The notes: generated by a model not told the origin, from the sequence alone. A stretch of 64,000 nucleotides of DNA from Christensenella sp. UBA2853 (GCA_002350845.1 DEFL01000005.1:101266-165265); one strand, 5' to 3'. Shown: positions 41,572 to 50,477, numbered from the stretch's first letter. Numbers and translations are program-made.

Positions 41572-42618
41572 TTGAAAGCTGCAGTTTTGTTTGGCAATGA
41601 GGACCTGCGCTACACCGACTGGGAAACCCCTGTATGCGGAAAAGGACAGGTCAAGGTTCATGTGCGTGCCACCGGCATCTGCGGAAGCGATGTCCCGCGT
41701 GTGCTGCACCATGGCGCTCATTTCTACCCCATCGTGCTCGGACATGAGTTCAGCGGTGACGTGGTGGAAGTCGGTGAAGGCGTCACCAAAGTCAAAGTCG
41801 GCGACACCGTCAGCGGCGCTCCGCTCGTTCCCTGCATGAAATGTGCCGACTGCCAGAGAGGCGACTTTTCTCTGTGCAAGCACTATTCCTTCATCGGTTC
41901 ACGCCAGCAGGGCAGCTTTGCCGAGTATGTTGTCCTTCCCGAGAGCAATGCCATTCCGTATGATCCGGCTGTTCCGTATGAACAGGCCGCCATGTTTGAG
42001 CCCTCAACCGTTGCGCTTCACGGCCTGCTGCATGCCGGCTTCCAGGGCGGCGGGGATGTCGCTGTGCTGGGCCTTGGCACGATCGGTATCTTCACCCTGC
42101 AGTGGGCACGTATTCTCGGTGCTGGCCGCATCACGGCCTTTGATCTGGACGACAGCCGTCTGGAGCTCGCCCGGCGCATGGGTGCACATGAAACCATCAA
42201 CACGCTCCAGCCGGATTTTATGGAGAAGGCCAAAGCCCTGACAGGCGGCCGTGGGTTCGATGACGTGTTTGAGGCGGCAGGCAGCCCGGTGACCATGAAA
42301 ATGGCCTTCCAGCTCGCCGGCAATAAGGCAAAGCTCTGCTTTATCGGCACGCCGCACAATGACATGACCTTTACGCCCGCTGAATGGGAAAACATGAACA
42401 GAAAGGAATTCACCCTGACCGGCAGCTGGATGAGCTATTCCGCCCCCTTCCCCGGACGGGAATGGGAATGGACAGCACGCCGTTTTTCCAGCGGTGAACT
42501 GAAGTTTGATCCTTCCTTTATCTTCCGCACCTATCCCCTCAGGAATGCAGCCGAAGCATTCAGTCTCTATCACAATCCCAGTCAGGTTCACGGCAAAGTA
42601 ATGCTGATCAATGAATAA
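41572..42618 (+). CDS. zinc-dependent medium-chain polyol dehydrogenase (GatD/sorbitol dehydrogenase type)
   Basis: A 348-residue medium-chain dehydrogenase. The catalytic zinc site comes from GICGSD near residue 37 and GHEFSG near 60. The structural zinc site is CMKCADCQRGDFSLC near 88. The nucleotide fold is VLGLGTIG near 165. The C-terminal NRKEFTLTGSWMSYS segment is typical of galactitol-1-phosphate and related polyol dehydrogenases. The start is TTG at 41572, eight bases after GGAGG, because the TTG at 41566 is too close to the ribosome site. In this cassette it probably oxidises a polyol to a ketose. The natural substrate is not fixed by sequence. Confidence 0.9.
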   Translation: MKAAVLFGNEDLRYTDWETPVCGKGQVKVHVRATGICGSDVPRVLHHGAHFYPIVLGHEFSGDVVEVGEGVTKVKVGDTVSGAPLVPCMKCADCQRGDFSLCKHYSFIGSRQQGSFAEYVVLPESNAIPYDPAVPYEQAAMFEPSTVALHGLLHAGFQGGGDVAVLGLGTIGIFTLQWARILGAGRITAFDLDDSRLELARRMGAHETINTLQPDFMEKAKALTGGRGFDDVFEAAGSPVTMKMAFQLAGNKAKLCFIGTPHNDMTFTPAEWENMNRKEFTLTGSWMSYSAPFPGREWEWTARRFSSGELKFDPSFIFRTYPLRNAAEAFSLYHNPSQVHGKVMLINE

Positions 42619-42636
42619 TCAGACAGGAAAGAAGGC

Positions 42637-43647
42637 ATGAGCATGATTGATCCCAAAATGGTACCCACCCGCACCCTCTCCACGGGAGAGAAAATTCCCT
42701 GCATCGGCATGGGCACTTTCGGCAGCGACCGGTTCACCCCTGAACAGGTGAGCAAGGCTGTTGCCGGGGCGATCCGTGTCGGCTACCGCCTGTTTGACTG
42801 TGCTTCCGTTTATGGCAATGAGGACCTGATCGGTCAGGTTTTCGAGCAGGCCATGAAGGAAGGCGTCGTCAAAAGAGAAGAATTCTTTGTCGCATCCAAG
42901 GTCTGGAATGACATGCACGGCAAAGGCGATGTTCTCCTGTCCTGTGCCAAGTCCCTCCGGGATCTGCGGCTGGATTATCTGGACTTCTACTTTGTGCACT
43001 GGCCCTTCCCGAATTACCATGCACCGTTCTGTGACGGCGACAGCCGGAATCCGGACAGCAAGCCCTTCTCAGTGGATGAATTCATGAGCACCTGGCGCCA
43101 GATGGAACGCCTGTATGACATGGGGCTTGTGCGCAATCTGGGCATGAGCAGCATGACGATTCCGAAGCTGGAAGCTGTGCTCCCCCTGTGCCGCATTCAG
43201 CCCACCGTCATTGAGATGGAACTCCATCCCTGCTTCCAGCAGCCGGAGCTGTATGACTATGTCGTGTCCAAGGGCATTCAGCCGATCGGATTCTGCCCGA
43301 TCGGAAGCCCGACGCGTCCCGACCGTGACATGACCCCGGATGACATCGCGGATATCCAGGTGCCTGAAGTGGTCGAGATCGCCAAACGGCATCAGGTGCA
43401 TCCCGCCGTTATCTGCCTGAAATGGGCCGTGCAGCGCGGAACCCTGCCGATTCCTTTCTCCATTCATGAAAATGAATATGTCTCCAATCTCCGCTGCACC
43501 TTCGAAGATCCGCTGACAGACGAAGAAATGGCTGTTCTGAAGACAGTGGATAAGAACTGCAGACTGATCAAGGGACAGGTCTTCCTCTGGCCGGGTGCCA
43601 ATTCATGGCATGACCTGTGGGACGAAGACGGAACGATTACGAAATGA
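42637..43647 (+). CDS. aldo/keto reductase
   Basis: A 336-residue NAD(P)H-dependent barrel enzyme. The catalytic tetrad is visible as Asp and Tyr in DCASVYGNE near residue 51, Lys in VASKVW near 86 and His in FVHWPF near 124. GLVRNLGMSSMTI near 165 and IQPTVIEMELHP near 188 are standard aldo/keto reductase segments. Such enzymes reduce aldoses to polyols or remove aldehydes such as lactaldehyde. It follows the polyol dehydrogenase by 18 bases and precedes FucU by 10. The ATG at 42637 or 42643 may be the start. Confidence 0.92.
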   Translation: MSMIDPKMVPTRTLSTGEKIPCIGMGTFGSDRFTPEQVSKAVAGAIRVGYRLFDCASVYGNEDLIGQVFEQAMKEGVVKREEFFVASKVWNDMHGKGDVLLSCAKSLRDLRLDYLDFYFVHWPFPNYHAPFCDGDSRNPDSKPFSVDEFMSTWRQMERLYDMGLVRNLGMSSMTIPKLEAVLPLCRIQPTVIEMELHPCFQQPELYDYVVSKGIQPIGFCPIGSPTRPDRDMTPDDIADIQVPEVVEIAKRHQVHPAVICLKWAVQRGTLPIPFSIHENEYVSNLRCTFEDPLTDEEMAVLKTVDKNCRLIKGQVFLWPGANSWHDLWDEDGTITK

Positions 43648-43657
43648 GGCATGAACT

Positions 43658-44086
43658 ATGTTGAAAGGTATTCCTGCAATCCTGCCGCCCGAACTGCTGA
43701 AAATCATGATGGAAATGGGCCACGGAGATGAACTGCTGATCTGTGACGGCAATTATCCAAAGATCGGCTGTCCTGAGCGCTGTGTACGCATGGACGGGCA
43801 CGGTATTCCTGAGATTCTCGATGCCATCCTGAAGTTCTTCCCGCTCGATTCCTATGTCGAGCACCCGACAATCCTGATGGCGGTTCTTCCGGGCGATCCG
43901 TATAAACCGGAAGTCTGGGACACCTACCGTGAAATCGGCCTGAAATACGAGGAGAATGGCCTGCGCGAAGAAGCAGTCCAGAAGACCGAGTTCTATCCCC
44001 GCGGTGCAAAATGCTACGCCTGCATTGCCACCAGTGAATCCGCGCTGTATGCGAATATCATCCTGAAAAAAGGCGTTGTGAAATAA
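43658..44086 (+). CDS. fucU: RbsD/FucU family sugar mutarotase (L-fucose mutarotase type)
   Basis: FucU and RbsD interconvert sugar anomers and ring forms. The 142-residue product has the FucU-type opening MLKGIPAILPPELLKIMMEMGHGDE with the catalytic His at about 22. It also has LLICDGNYP near 30 and FYPRGAKCYACIATSE near the C-terminus. The length matches FucU (about 140). RbsD is the main alternative, but the ELLKIMMEMGHGDE pattern is that of FucU. It lies at the end of the aldolase-kinase-dehydrogenase-reductase cassette, which supports L-fucose or a similar 6-deoxy or pentose sugar entering that pathway. Confidence 0.85.
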   Translation: MLKGIPAILPPELLKIMMEMGHGDELLICDGNYPKIGCPERCVRMDGHGIPEILDAILKFFPLDSYVEHPTILMAVLPGDPYKPEVWDTYREIGLKYEENGLREEAVQKTEFYPRGAKCYACIATSESALYANIILKKGVVK

Positions 44087-44313
44087 TTCCTGCTGCACAG
44101 ATCCGTATCGGATCAGACGCACCCTTATGAACCCATCGGACAGCAATCTACCCTTCCGGTTCATCTGTGTCCATGCCAGGCAGCTCATGTTTCCTGATCC
44201 AGGCTGTTGAAGAAACAGATGCACAGGAGTTCCCCACATGAGTCTGCCTTTTTCATTGCCCATATGCACAGACAGTTTCCCGTCTGTTCACTTTCTGGAA
44301 AGGAGCACCAACC

Positions 44314-46749
44314 ATGACCTACGAAACCCCTTCCGCCGGTTCTGCAGTCTTTGTGCTGCCCCTGCCCGGCCCTTCCTTCCTCCCCAAGCGGATCATGCGC
44401 ATCCGGATCACTGCACTCGAGTGCGGTGCCGTGCGTGTCACGCGCACACTTCGTGAAGACTTTCTTCCCGATGCCGGGGATGTCGTAATCTCCCGGGAAG
44501 CGGGTACCTGTTCCGTCTCAGAGACCCACGATGCCTACCGCGCAAAGTGCGGAAGCACCACACTGAAAATCGACAAAAACACCGGCAGTATCACTTATCT
44601 GAGCAAGGATGGAGAAGTGCTGCTTCGGGAGGATGAAAAGCGTCCCTGCGTACTGCAGGAAAAACCGGTCATGGTCAATCACTTCCGTCAGGACGCGCAG
44701 ATCCGCTACACCCAGAGCATTGACGGTGTCCGGGCTTCCAGTGAGGATTATGAGACCGTGGAAGCAAGGAAAGCCTACGCCTGCAAGCTCTCCCTGGTCT
44801 TTGATCCGGACGAGGGCCTGTACGGACTTGGCTCCCACGAAGAAGGCTATGGCAACCTTCGGGGAAAAAGCCGCGATCTGTACCAGCACAATATGAAGGC
44901 CGTTGTGCCCATGCTCCTCTCCACCAAAGGCTGGGGGCTGCTCCTTGACCTGGGCTGCCTCATGTCATTCCATGATGATGCCAACGGCTCCTATCTCTGG
45001 GCCGACTGCGCCGATGAAATGGATTTCTACTTCCTCAGCGGCGGATATCCGGAAGTCCTGCGTCAGTACACTGCTCTGACCGGACAGGCCCCGCTTCTCC
45101 CCCGGTATGCCTTCGGTTATATTCAGTCCAAGGAACGCTATAAGGATGCGGAAGAACTGCTCAGCGTCGTCAAGGAATACCGCCGGCGGAAGGTGCCGCT
45201 GGATGTCATTGTCCAGGACTGGCAGACCTGGCCTGAAGGACAGTGGGGGTATAAAACCTTTGACACATCCCGCTATCCGGACCCCAAAGCATTGACCGAT
45301 GAACTCCATGCGCTCGGGGCCAAAATGATGATCTCCATCTGGCCCTCCATGCAGGGAGACAGGAACGAAGACCGCAAGGAAATGCTGGAAAACGGCTGCA
45401 TGCTGGGCAACCGTACCATCTATAACGCCTTTGACCCCAAAGCCAGAGCGCTGTATTGGAAGCAGGCCAATGAAGGTCTTTTCCAGTACGGTGTGGATGC
45501 CTGGTGGTGCGACTGCTCCGAGCCCTTTGAATCCGACTGGCATGGAGCCATCAAGCCGGAACCGTTCGAGCGCGTTGCACTGAATACCGGGGAGGCCAAA
45601 AAGTATCTGGATCCCGCAAAAATCAGCCTGTACAGCCTCTATCACTCCATGGGCATCTACTGCGGTCAGCGCACAGCGAATCGCGAAAAGCGGGTGCTGA
45701 ATCTCACCCGTTCCTGCTGGACCGGTCAGCACCGCTATGCTGCTGTCACCTGGTCCGGGGATGTCTCTTCCTCCTGGGAAGTGCTCAAGCGGCAGATTCC
45801 TGAGGGCCTCAACTTTATGGCCACCGGCGAAGGCTGGTGGACCACAGATGCCGGCGGGTTCTTCCCGGCTTCCTCCGGTGGTGCATGGTTCGGCGCCGGT
45901 GAATTCAACGACGGTGTCCAGGACCCCGGATTCCGTGAACTGTTTGTGCGGTGGATGCAGTTCAGTGCCTTCCTGCCCATGATGCGCGCCCACGGCACCG
46001 GAACGCCCAGGGAAATCTGGCAGTTCGGTGAAAAAGGCGATGTCTGGTACGATGCGTTGGAAAGCATTATCCAGCTCCGAAGCCGGATGGTGCCCTATCT
46101 CTACTCCCTTGCTGCCCAGTATGCACGGGAAGGCCTTCCGCCGGTGCGTGTGCCTGCCCTCATGTATCCTGAGGACGCCTGTCTCAGAAAGATCGACGAT
46201 CAGATGCTGCTCGGGGATCTCCTTGTGAAGCCGGTCACCCATCCCATGTATCATCTCCCGGAAGGAAAACAGATGGATCCGGTCGATGAGACCGAGACGG
46301 TCTATCTGCCCTCCGGCTCGGACTGGTACGACTGGGAGAAGAATGCATGCTATGCAGGTGGACAGACCGTCACGGTCTCGGCTCCGCTCAATAAAATCCC
46401 CGTGTTCGTCCATGCCGGCAGCATCGTCATCCTGGGACCGGTCCGTCAGTACGTCGACGAAAACCGGAACGCCCCGCTGACTGTGAAGGTTTATCCCGGG
46501 GCTGACGGCTGCTTTGCCTGGTATGATGATGCCGGTGACGGCTATGGATATGAAGAGGGCGAATGTGCCGTGACCACGCTCACATGGGACGATGCAGCCT
46601 CCACGCTGACTCTTTCCGAGCGTCACGGCACCTATCCCGGAATGCCGGCTGATCAGGAACTGCATATCTGCATTCCCGGAAGAAAAGCTGTGGTGGTGCA
46701 TTATACAGGCAGGGAGCTGTCGGTAGCTTGTCCTCCCGACTGCCCGTAA
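44314..46749 (+). CDS. GH31 family alpha-glycosidase (alpha-xylosidase-like)
   Basis: An 811-residue GH31 enzyme with an N-terminal beta-sandwich and a catalytic barrel. The nucleophile Asp is in AWWCDCSEPF near 398, and the acid/base Asp in VTWSGDVSSSWEVLKRQI near 480. C-terminal beta domains (DUF5110-like) follow from about 640. LIVQDWQ-type strands (VIVQDWQTWPEGQWG near 297) are also standard. GH31 covers alpha-glucosidases, alpha-xylosidases and alpha-galactosidases. Alpha-xylosidase fits the xyloglucan-type neighbours but is not proven. No signal peptide is present. AAAGGAG lies before the ATG, and the 227-base gap from fucU holds no obvious gene or strong promoter. Confidence 0.9.
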   Translation: MTYETPSAGSAVFVLPLPGPSFLPKRIMRIRITALECGAVRVTRTLREDFLPDAGDVVISREAGTCSVSETHDAYRAKCGSTTLKIDKNTGSITYLSKDGEVLLREDEKRPCVLQEKPVMVNHFRQDAQIRYTQSIDGVRASSEDYETVEARKAYACKLSLVFDPDEGLYGLGSHEEGYGNLRGKSRDLYQHNMKAVVPMLLSTKGWGLLLDLGCLMSFHDDANGSYLWADCADEMDFYFLSGGYPEVLRQYTALTGQAPLLPRYAFGYIQSKERYKDAEELLSVVKEYRRRKVPLDVIVQDWQTWPEGQWGYKTFDTSRYPDPKALTDELHALGAKMMISIWPSMQGDRNEDRKEMLENGCMLGNRTIYNAFDPKARALYWKQANEGLFQYGVDAWWCDCSEPFESDWHGAIKPEPFERVALNTGEAKKYLDPAKISLYSLYHSMGIYCGQRTANREKRVLNLTRSCWTGQHRYAAVTWSGDVSSSWEVLKRQIPEGLNFMATGEGWWTTDAGGFFPASSGGAWFGAGEFNDGVQDPGFRELFVRWMQFSAFLPMMRAHGTGTPREIWQFGEKGDVWYDALESIIQLRSRMVPYLYSLAAQYAREGLPPVRVPALMYPEDACLRKIDDQMLLGDLLVKPVTHPMYHLPEGKQMDPVDETETVYLPSGSDWYDWEKNACYAGGQTVTVSAPLNKIPVFVHAGSIVILGPVRQYVDENRNAPLTVKVYPGADGCFAWYDDAGDGYGYEEGECAVTTLTWDDAASTLTLSERHGTYPGMPADQELHICIPGRKAVVVHYTGRELSVACPPDCP

Positions 46750-46815
46750 TACAGATCATTTCTGTGCCGACTCCAAGGAAAGCACTTCTCCATTCAGAGA
46801 AGCAGACATAAAAAT

Positions 46816-46867
46816 GGCGTTCCATCATGAAGGCTCTCCTGCATTCAGATGGAACGCCGTTTTCATC
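46816..46867. terminator. bidirectional terminator
   Basis: GGCGTTCCATC and GATGGAACGCC form an 11-base stem with a 21-base loop, followed by GTTTTCATCTTTG on the plus strand and ATTTTTATG on the minus strand. It lies between the converging GH31 and PrsW-like genes. Confidence 0.8.
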
Positions 46868-46885
46868 TTTGTTCAAGACGGAACC

Positions 46886-47662
46886 TTAACCGTTCTGCGG
46901 TTCAGGCATCTCCTGATCACTGATGACCGGTTCAGAGGCACGCGCAATTGCGCAAACCTTTTTGATCGTCCGGATCGTATACACAATTCCCAGCACAACC
47001 ATCGCCAGACTCATGACCCCGCCAATGACCTGAGCAGTGACCGATTCCTTTTCAATCAGCCAAAGGGAAAGATCCAGTCCAGAGTCCCAGCATCCGTGGA
47101 AGACAAACGGGAGGACGACTGCCATCAGCATTTCCCGTTGCATCTTCGGACGGTCATTCCGGGCTTTCGCCTCTTCATATTCAAACCAGTGGCCGCCCTG
47201 GTTGAACTGCCATGTGATGTGCATGGGAATGGCCAGCCCGACAACAACTCCTGCAATATTGCCCAGCACGGCTTTTTCAACCACACCGTACATAAGGCCA
47301 ATCAGCCCTGCGATCATGATATAGTCGATCTTCCGCCTGAGCTTCAGGGAGCGCTTTGCCAGAAGGAAGCCGGTGAACTTGAAGAATTCTTCCAGCAGTG
47401 CTGCACGGAAAAAATCAGCCAGGATATCCCGTTTGAGGCCGGTTAGTCCTATCCGATCGGCGACCACGTCCCACAGAATCTCAGTGACTATGATCAACAG
47501 GCATGTATAGCAAAAGCCATAGACACCGGCCGTCCTCCAATAGTCATTTCTCTTCAATACACGGTTTGCACCCTGCGCGCGTATTCCCGGCAAATACCAG
47601 CACAGCGAAATGCCAACAGCCAGGACCGCACCAATCAGACCCAGCATCCAGATCATCTCCAT
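46886..47662 (-). CDS. PrsW/YhfC-type intramembrane metalloprotease
   Basis: A 258-residue multi-pass protein with the metal-site pattern of CAAX/PrsW-like intramembrane proteases. ALLEEFFKFTG near 88-98 is the Glu-Glu motif, GLMYGVVEKAV near 121 carries a further Glu, HITWQ near 148, and VFHGCWD near 188 gives the His/Asp end of the site. About seven hydrophobic helices are visible. PrsW cleaves an anti-sigma factor in B. subtilis, while the target here is unknown. No strong ribosome site stands before 47662, so the exact start is uncertain. It is separated from its neighbours by hairpins. Confidence 0.75.
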   Translation of the reverse strand: MEMIWMLGLIGAVLAVGISLCWYLPGIRAQGANRVLKRNDYWRTAGVYGFCYTCLLIIVTEILWDVVADRIGLTGLKRDILADFFRAALLEEFFKFTGFLLAKRSLKLRRKIDYIMIAGLIGLMYGVVEKAVLGNIAGVVVGLAIPMHITWQFNQGGHWFEYEEAKARNDRPKMQREMLMAVVLPFVFHGCWDSGLDLSLWLIEKESVTAQVIGGVMSLAMVVLGIVYTIRTIKKVCAIARASEPVISDQEMPEPQNG

Positions 47663-47756
47663 TTCAACAAGTATTGAATGTATTCAAGTGCTATTTTTTG
47701 ATACCTATTTCTGCATGAGGATTCAAGCCTCTCTGCACTGGAGGCATCACCAGCCA

Positions 47757-47791
47757 CACAAACACCTGCCTGTCATGGGCAGGTGTTTGTG
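47757..47791. terminator. 14-bp hairpin after the TIM-barrel isomerase gene
   Basis: CACAAACACCTGCC and GGCAGGTGTTTGTG pair perfectly around a seven-base loop, about 70 bases after the isomerase stop. There is no T run beyond GTTTGTG, so efficiency as a terminator is uncertain. Confidence 0.55.
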
Positions 47792-47862
47792 TATCGACCA
47801 GTTCCTTCACAGGCCGCTCATTCGTTTAGCTGAAAACGATCTCTGCGTATGAACGGATGTTT

Positions 47863-48609
47863 TCATGACCGGATACTGACCTGACCCTTCAGCCAGACCA
47901 GTGCCTCCTGCAGGCAGTCAAATGGGTCCCGTGTCCAGGTTTCCTGTTCCACAAACGCATAGTCTGCACCGGCCTTCTCACATGCATGGGCCACGCCGGA
48001 CCAGTCCGTGTTTCCCTGCCCGGACGGCACCAGCACACCGTCCTTTTCGTCCTTGAAATGGACCATGCAGATTCGTCCTGCGTGTGCCTCAATCCAGTCC
48101 GTCATCTTTCTTCCGCTCCGGTTCAGATGATACAGGTCAATACACAGCTGCATTTCCGGCATGTTTTCCAGGAGTTCGTCGACCGGGACGATGCCGTCAT
48201 AGGTCTGATAGTCCGCAGTCACCGGATGAAAACAGAGACGCTGATGGTGCTTTTCCAGCGTATCTGCAAACGCACGGAATTCCCTGACACACTCTTTCAT
48301 GCCTTCTCTTGTGCGGAAACGCTCGGGGATCCTGCTCACACAGCACCATTCCCCGCCGGTGAGCGCATTCAGGCGAATATAGTAGTCCGGATGGGTACGA
48401 ACCGTCTCATAGAAATCCTGGACTGAGACAGAGTGAAGGCCTGTCTTCTCTGTGATCTCAGCAATCGTTTCCACTGGCACAGCCGGATCAATCCACTGAA
48501 GCTGAACGGTCCGGCATCCGATGTTCCTCAGCTTCAAAAAAGCGGTCTCTACCTGTTCCGGACTGGTCAGCAGCGGTTTCAGACTGGAAACCTGAATGCC
48601 TGTCTCCAT
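47863..48609 (-). CDS. sugar phosphate isomerase/epimerase family (xylose-isomerase-like TIM barrel)
   Basis: A 248-residue AP-endonuclease-2-type TIM barrel. Metal-binding residues are likely in LCFHPVTADY near 128 (His), LCIDLYHLNRSG near 157 (Asp and His), MVHFKDEKDG near 183 (His) and AFVEQETWTRDP near 218 (Glu), the normal order in this superfamily. Members include inosose dehydratases and sugar epimerases, and the reaction cannot be told here. AGGGGG lies seven bases before the ATG. It is not in the regulon cluster and is flanked by its own hairpins. Confidence 0.85.
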   Translation of the reverse strand: METGIQVSSLKPLLTSPEQVETAFLKLRNIGCRTVQLQWIDPAVPVETIAEITEKTGLHSVSVQDFYETVRTHPDYYIRLNALTGGEWCCVSRIPERFRTREGMKECVREFRAFADTLEKHHQRLCFHPVTADYQTYDGIVPVDELLENMPEMQLCIDLYHLNRSGRKMTDWIEAHAGRICMVHFKDEKDGVLVPSGQGNTDWSGVAHACEKAGADYAFVEQETWTRDPFDCLQEALVWLKGQVSIRS

Positions 48610-48644
48610 ATTGAATCCCCCTGAATCACAATGAAATATGAAAA

Positions 48645-48672
48645 GCAGAGCATGCGCACATGCACGCTCTGC
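48645..48672 (-). terminator. terminator of the SH3b protein gene
   Basis: On the minus strand GCAGAGC plus GTGC pair with GCAT plus GCTCTGC around loop ATGTGC, followed by TTTTCATATTT. It lies directly after the SH3b gene stop. Confidence 0.8.
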
Positions 48673-48678
48673 ATCACA

Positions 48679-50415
48679 TTACGGATTTCTGTTCAGATTG
48701 GCTAGATCCACATACCCTTTCGTGCTTCCCACCTGGATGTAAGCCCATCCCTCATCAGCGTTCCTGGACAACACAATCACGCCAGTACCGGGAATAAAAT
48801 ATCCAAGGGTTCCGGATCCTTCAAACTTCGCTCTTCTGAGCTCCACTGTTCCGCTTGAGCTCTTCAGGTAATTGATCAGACGGTTTGCAGACCCCGGAAT
48901 CGCAGCAGCCGCAGTCTTGGCAAGAGACGAGAATCGCAGATAGCATTCCGTGCCATTGATGCTGACTTTGGCCCATTTTTCCGCTTCATCCACACTCTTG
49001 ACCGTCGCCGGTGTGCCCACCGGATACGCTTTGCCGTCACCCGTTCTGCCGCCCTGGCTTGTAAAGGTGCGGACCACCCGGCTGGAAGATGCGGCCAGAT
49101 AGACTTTGCTGCCCACAGCGGGAACCCATTCAATCTTCACCTGAGATTCGTCCGGTGTCACTGGCTTGGTCTCCGTGATAAAGGACTTGAGCATATAGCC
49201 TTCAACAGAGTCCACCTGAAGCTTATACCAGTTGCCCACTTCCCCGATCACGGTGACTTCTGTCCCGACTTCCAGGATTCTGAGGGTTTTCCCGGCATTG
49301 CTCGCCTTCTGGCGCATGCGCACAGCCTTTCCGTTGGTTGAATACACATACGCTGTATAGGAGGAAGTTCCGGTCGGTGCAGGTGTTGCTTCCGGCTTTT
49401 CGGAAGAAAGATACTGATTGAGCATATAGCCTGAACCAAAGGAGCCCGTGACATGGCTCCAGCGCGTGCCGCGCTGCGTGACGGTGACCTGCGTGCCGAC
49501 ATCAAGGGATGTGACCACTTTGGCTCCGTTCTTGGCACTCTCCCGGACATTGACGCTCTTTCCGTTCGCACTGACCACATAGGCTCTTTCAGAGAGAGAC
49601 GCTGTCGGGCTGGGCGTCGCTGTGGGCTTGGGCGTTGCTGTGGCATAGGGAGCCGGTTTCTCGTTTGTCAGGAAACTGGTCATGATATATCCGCTTCCTG
49701 TTTCATAGGAGATATGACTCCATTTGCCCTTGACGCCATCCACCTGAACCTTGGTTCCGTAGGCGACTTCTCCCACGACGCTGTAGGATGTGCCTGCACC
49801 TTTGCGGACACGGACCGGTGCGCCGTTGCTGCTGAACACATAGGCTGTTTCCGCCTTTTGGGGAGCATTTTCAGTCGGAGCAGGCGTGATGGAAGGCTTT
49901 GTCGTCGAGAGAAAGCGCGTCATGATATAGCATTCACGGCCGTCAACCCGGATTCTGCTCCAGGTGCTCCCCTTTTTCAGAACCGTCACATCTTTCCCGA
50001 CCTGAGCCTCTCCCACCTCGTCATACGTTTTCCCGGGGCCGGAGCGGAGATTAACAGACTTGCCGTTGGGGCTGGTCACATAGGCCAGTGTCCCAACAAC
50101 CGTACTGTTGCCGGATGGTTCATCTGGTTTCGCGGTGGCTGCAGGCGCTTTACTGGTGACAAAATCGGCCTTGACATACCCTTTTTTCCCCTGGTAGGTC
50201 ACTTCGCACCAGCCGTCGTTTGCTTCCTCAGCTTCGACCTGAGTGCCGGACTTGACTCTTGTCACAACGTGGTACTTGGTGCCTGGACCGGAACGGATAT
50301 TAACCGTTTTTCCGTCCTCACTGACAATATATCGAATCGTGCCTTCTGCGAGCGCAGATACTGTTACAAGCATCAGCAGACACAGCACAAGCAGTATGCG
50401 CATCATTTTATTCAA
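48679..50415 (-). CDS. secreted protein with seven bacterial SH3 (SH3b) repeats
   Basis: The 578-residue product has a signal peptide (MRILLVLCLLMLVTVSALA) and then about seven SH3b-like units of roughly 65 residues. Five are regular, with the VNIRSGPGTKY or equivalent motif and a G-Y-[IMV] end. Two C-terminal ones are divergent. Proline/threonine linkers such as ATPKPTATPSPT join them. No catalytic domain is present. SH3b domains bind peptidoglycan or cell-wall peptides, so a wall-anchored or matrix role is inferred. The TTG at 50415 is chosen because AGGAGG lies seven bases upstream. The in-frame ATG at 50406 is 16 bases away. Confidence 0.85.
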   Translation of the reverse strand: MNKMMRILLVLCLLMLVTVSALAEGTIRYIVSEDGKTVNIRSGPGTKYHVVTRVKSGTQVEAEEANDGWCEVTYQGKKGYVKADFVTSKAPAATAKPDEPSGNSTVVGTLAYVTSPNGKSVNLRSGPGKTYDEVGEAQVGKDVTVLKKGSTWSRIRVDGRECYIMTRFLSTTKPSITPAPTENAPQKAETAYVFSSNGAPVRVRKGAGTSYSVVGEVAYGTKVQVDGVKGKWSHISYETGSGYIMTSFLTNEKPAPYATATPKPTATPSPTASLSERAYVVSANGKSVNVRESAKNGAKVVTSLDVGTQVTVTQRGTRWSHVTGSFGSGYMLNQYLSSEKPEATPAPTGTSSYTAYVYSTNGKAVRMRQKASNAGKTLRILEVGTEVTVIGEVGNWYKLQVDSVEGYMLKSFITETKPVTPDESQVKIEWVPAVGSKVYLAASSSRVVRTFTSQGGRTGDGKAYPVGTPATVKSVDEAEKWAKVSINGTECYLRFSSLAKTAAAAIPGSANRLINYLKSSSGTVELRRAKFEGSGTLGYFIPGTGVIVLSRNADEGWAYIQVGSTKGYVDLANLNRNP

Positions 50416-50477
50416 ACTGATCCCTCCTTCTCGGGGTCTGTGCAGAAGCGCTGTGAAATATGACAATTTGCAGTATG

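Noticed and set aside
44087..44313. Possible small gene or promoter between fucU and GH31
   Set aside because: No frame has a ribosome site plus a recognisable product, and no convincing -35/-10 pair is seen. The short GATCCG/CGGATC hairpin is too weak to call.
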